A DNA stretch of 64,000 bases from Mycobacterium aquaticum (lineage in GTDB: Bacteria > Actinomycetota > Actinomycetes > Mycobacteriales > Mycobacteriaceae): contig NZ_MVHF01000017.1 of NCBI RefSeq assembly GCF_002086485.1, positions 1 to 64,000 on the forward strand. The letters are read 5' to 3'. A program made the position numbers and the translations under genes. The notes beneath the pieces were generated by a model. The model made no database searches, was not told the origin of the DNA, and was given only the letters and a program-made list of their open reading frames with translations. Below, piece after piece: positions 61,655 to 64,000 of this stretch (its first letter is position 1; every line of letters starts with the position of its first letter).

Positions 61655-62419
61655 ATGGCGGCCGGGGCACACACCAGCTCGGAGCACAAAGGCAGCGTGG
61701 AAGTACGTCGCGAGGGCAACGTCGCCGTCGTGACACTGCGCCGCGAACGCAAACGCAATGCGCTGTCCACCTACATGGAGGCCGAACTGCTCCGGGCCCT
61801 GCATACGCCTGAGCTGACCTCCAGCCGGGCAGTCGTGATCACCGGTGGGGATACGGTGTTTTCGGCGGGTGCCGACATCACGGAGCTGCGGGACATGACT
61901 CCGGCCGCCATCGCCAACTACTACCGTGAATCCGGATCGGTGTACGAAGTCTTCGCCGCTCTGCCGCAACCCACCGTCGCGGCCATCACCGGCTACTGCC
62001 TGGGCGGCGGACTCGAACTGGCGTTGGCCGCCGACATCCGCATCGCCGATCCCGCAGCGGTATTCGGATTTCCCGAGGTGGGCATCGGCATCCTGCCGTC
62101 GTCCGGAGGTGTCACCCGCGCCACCCGGATCCTCGGGCCCGGCCGCACCCGTGACCTCGTCCTGCGCGGGCGCCGCATCGGCACCGCAATCGCCGAAGCG
62201 TGGGGTCTGATCACCGAGATCGCTTCTGCCGGAGAGCATCTGGCGACCGCGCTGACCGTCGCCAACGAACTCGCCGAGTACCAGCCGATGACCATGTCGG
62301 TCACCAAACAGGTACTCGACGCCAGCATCAACGCATCCCAATCTGCCTCGCTGGTGCTGGAACAAATCGCCTACGCCCTGCTCAACAACACCGCACCAGC
62401 TTCTGGAGAACCCCGATGA
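61655..62419 (+). CDS. Enoyl-CoA hydratase/isomerase
   Basis: A 254-residue crotonase-fold protein. Both catalytic glutamates are present (Glu121 in GGLELA and Glu141 in FPEVGIG), and the oxyanion loop FSAGADI is intact, so hydratase activity is likely. ATG start with GGGGAG upstream, four bases after the dehydrogenase stop. The stop overlaps the transporter start (ATGA). Confidence 0.93.
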   Translation: MAAGAHTSSEHKGSVEVRREGNVAVVTLRRERKRNALSTYMEAELLRALHTPELTSSRAVVITGGDTVFSAGADITELRDMTPAAIANYYRESGSVYEVFAALPQPTVAAITGYCLGGGLELALAADIRIADPAAVFGFPEVGIGILPSSGGVTRATRILGPGRTRDLVLRGRRIGTAIAEAWGLITEIASAGEHLATALTVANELAEYQPMTMSVTKQVLDASINASQSASLVLEQIAYALLNNTAPASGEPR

Positions 62420-63780
62420 ACCCGCTCGACGTCTTGGACCGGCCCACCAACCGTGGGTTTCTGACCAAACTGCTCATCGCCTGCTGCGGCGGCCCGTTCC
62501 TCGACGGGTACGTGATGAGCATAATCGGCGTGGCCCTGATCGGTGTGGGCGAGGACATGAATCCCAGCACCACCGAATCCGGACTGATCGGTGCCGCATC
62601 GTTGATCGGTATCTTCTTCGGCGCCACGGTCTTCGGTGTGATCACCGACCGGGTCGGCCGCGAAAAGATGTACGCGCTCGACCTGCTGGTCCTCGTCGCG
62701 GGCTGCGCACTGTCGGTATTCGTCACCGCCCCTTGGCAATTGATCGTGCTTCGGTTCGTCATCGGCGCTGCCATCGGCGCTGACTATCCGATCGCGACCT
62801 CGCTGTTGACCGAGTTCACCCCGTCGAAGAAGCGCGGTGCCATGGTCGGCATGTCCGCGGTGGCCTGGTCGGCGGGCGCCGTCGCCGCCTACGTCGTCGG
62901 TGCCGTCGTCGTGGCCGTCTCCGGCGGCAACCAGAACTGGCGCTGGCTGCTGGCGTCGAGCGCGGTGCTCGGAGTGATCGTCATCCTCATCCGGCGGGGC
63001 ATTCCGGAATCTCCGCGATGGCTGATGAACAACGGCCGGGTCGCCGACGCCGAAGCTGTGGTGGAACGGATCTACGGCGTCAAACTCGACCTGAGCCAGG
63101 TGCCGGGCGACGATGTCCAGACCAAGCCGAAGGTCAGCCTGTCGGCGATCCTCAAAGGTCAATACGGGCGGCGGCTCATCATGTGCTCGGCGCTGTATCT
63201 GGCGGTGGTCACCCCGCTCTACGCGCTGTTGACCTTCCTGCCCTCAATCCTGCAGGGCTTCAAGATCTCCGGTGAGGGTCCCATGGGACTGATGGTCGAG
63301 ACGGTCATCATCGGCCTGATCGTCGCCGGGTCGATCCCGGCCCTCTACCTCGTCGAGCGCTTGGGCCGGCGTCCCATCGCGGTGGTGCCGCTCGGGCTGA
63401 TGGTTCTGCCGCTGGCCGGCCTGTGGCTGTGGGCAGGTGGCCCACTGTGGTTCATCGTCGGATGCTTCTGCGCGTACGCATTCATCTCGGGCGGCCCCAG
63501 CATCCTGGTGTGGATCTACCCCAACGAGTTGTTCCCCACCGAATTACGGGCCACCGCAGTCGGTTTCGCCACCGGAATCAGCCGATTCGGCGCCGCGACG
63601 GGTACCTACCTGTTACCGATCAGCATGTCGTCACTCGGCACCGGGACCACCATGCTCTTCGGTGCGATCCTGACTGCCGCGGCCTTCGTGGTGTGTCTGT
63701 TCATGGCCCCCGAAACCAAAGGCAAGACCCTGGAAGAGGTCTCGGGCCTGACACCGGAACCGGCACCGGTCCGTGGCTGA
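62416..63780 (+). CDS. MFS transporter, sugar/organic-acid porter type
   Basis: A 454-residue twelve-helix major facilitator. The family motifs GVITDRVGREKMY (about 76), IGAAIGADYPIATSLLTEF, GIPESPRWLMNNGR and the C-terminal PETKGKTLEEV are those of the sugar-porter/aromatic-acid transporter group. Being the last full gene of the acyl-CoA operon, it probably imports the acid substrate. ATG overlaps the enoyl-CoA hydratase stop. Confidence 0.92.
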   Translation: MNPLDVLDRPTNRGFLTKLLIACCGGPFLDGYVMSIIGVALIGVGEDMNPSTTESGLIGAASLIGIFFGATVFGVITDRVGREKMYALDLLVLVAGCALSVFVTAPWQLIVLRFVIGAAIGADYPIATSLLTEFTPSKKRGAMVGMSAVAWSAGAVAAYVVGAVVVAVSGGNQNWRWLLASSAVLGVIVILIRRGIPESPRWLMNNGRVADAEAVVERIYGVKLDLSQVPGDDVQTKPKVSLSAILKGQYGRRLIMCSALYLAVVTPLYALLTFLPSILQGFKISGEGPMGLMVETVIIGLIVAGSIPALYLVERLGRRPIAVVPLGLMVLPLAGLWLWAGGPLWFIVGCFCAYAFISGGPSILVWIYPNELFPTELRATAVGFATGISRFGAATGTYLLPISMSSLGTGTTMLFGAILTAAAFVVCLFMAPETKGKTLEEVSGLTPEPAPVRG

Positions 63781-64000
63781 GCTGTCAGCTGCCGCATGGT
63801 CGGGCACCATCCGGCGCAACATTGCCACCTTCACCCGTGCGACGGATGAGAAGTGCGTAACCACCCCCGTGCGCGGCCGCACCGCAGCCGTCACGGTGAG
63901 TGTGCTCGACGCCGATCGCGATGCCCATGTGCTGATGATCAAACGCGCTCCGCGCGGTCTCAACAGCGGCCAGTGGGCGCTGCCCGGCGGCCGCATCGAC
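63773..64000 (+). CDS. NUDIX hydrolase, truncated by the window end
   Basis: At least 76 codons from a GTG that overlaps the transporter 3' end by eight bases. The frame reads into VLMIKRAPRGLNSGQWALPGGRID, the start of a NUDIX domain with its first conserved Gly-Gly; the box itself lies beyond the window. CoA or nucleotide pyrophosphatase activity is possible, and the overlap suggests it belongs to the acyl-CoA operon. Confidence 0.75.
   Translation, partial: MAELSAAAWSGTIRRNIATFTRATDEKCVTTPVRGRTAAVTVSVLDADRDAHVLMIKRAPRGLNSGQWALPGGRID

Overview
The window is about 64 kb of high-GC, gene-dense actinobacterial chromosome. Gene content and order identify a mycobacterium: F420-dependent glucose-6-phosphate dehydrogenase (fgd1), the glnX-glnH-pknG signalling operon, mycobacterial thi genes, and conserved neighbours of purA and fba. 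A fast-growing Mycolicibacterium close to M. smegmatis is my best inference. I saw no rRNA, tRNA, IS element, phage or CRISPR array. All assignments come from reading the sequence and from memory of the families; no database search was run.

Layout. 1-3.4 kb: thiamine synthesis (thiO-thiS-thiG behind a TPP riboswitch, divergent thiE) and mutT3. 3.5-8 kb: glnX-glnH-pknG amino-acid sensing. 8.2-11.5 kb: ackA-pta acetate/acetyl-CoA interconversion. 11.5-15.4 kb: class III aminotransferase and APC permease facing a GntR regulator. 15.4-24.1 kb: fgd1 and mixed genes (metallo-beta-lactamase-fold hydrolase, luciferase-like monooxygenase, GNAT acetyltransferase, DUF445 protein, Abi-alpha-like protein, PucR regulator, SDR). 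24.2-27.8 kb: an (R)-amine-transaminase-like enzyme, a second APC permease and a LysR regulator. 27.8-31.7 kb: metZ, a rhodanese, a membrane protein and a degenerate purT. 31.7-38.4 kb: UBP zinc finger, Na+/H+ antiporter, MMPL transporter, P450-ferredoxin pair, membrane protein and thioesterase. 38.4-47.2 kb: purA, a site-2 protease, a cation diffusion facilitator, an aldehyde dehydrogenase, fba and a DedA protein. 47.2-56.6 kb: a complete form I aerobic CO dehydrogenase cluster (coxM-S-L, accessory genes, LysR regulator). 56.6-64 kb: TetR regulator facing an acyl-CoA catabolic operon, then a NUDIX gene cut by the window end.

Compared with the M. tuberculosis order as I remember it, 0-31 kb follows Rv0417 to Rv0389 inverted and 38-56 kb follows Rv0357 to Rv0377 in the same orientation. 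The 31.7-38.4 kb block therefore sits at a synteny junction.

The most interesting parts are: the TetR-controlled acyl-CoA operon, whose promoter carries an exact CRP consensus site and palindromes; the transaminase/permease/LysR module with its own inverted repeat; the purT homologue that has lost its ATP-loop glycines and gained an acidic N-terminus; the CO dehydrogenase cluster with a 28-bp palindrome and overlapping divergent leaderless promoters; and a 62-nt nested palindrome at 27.8 kb.
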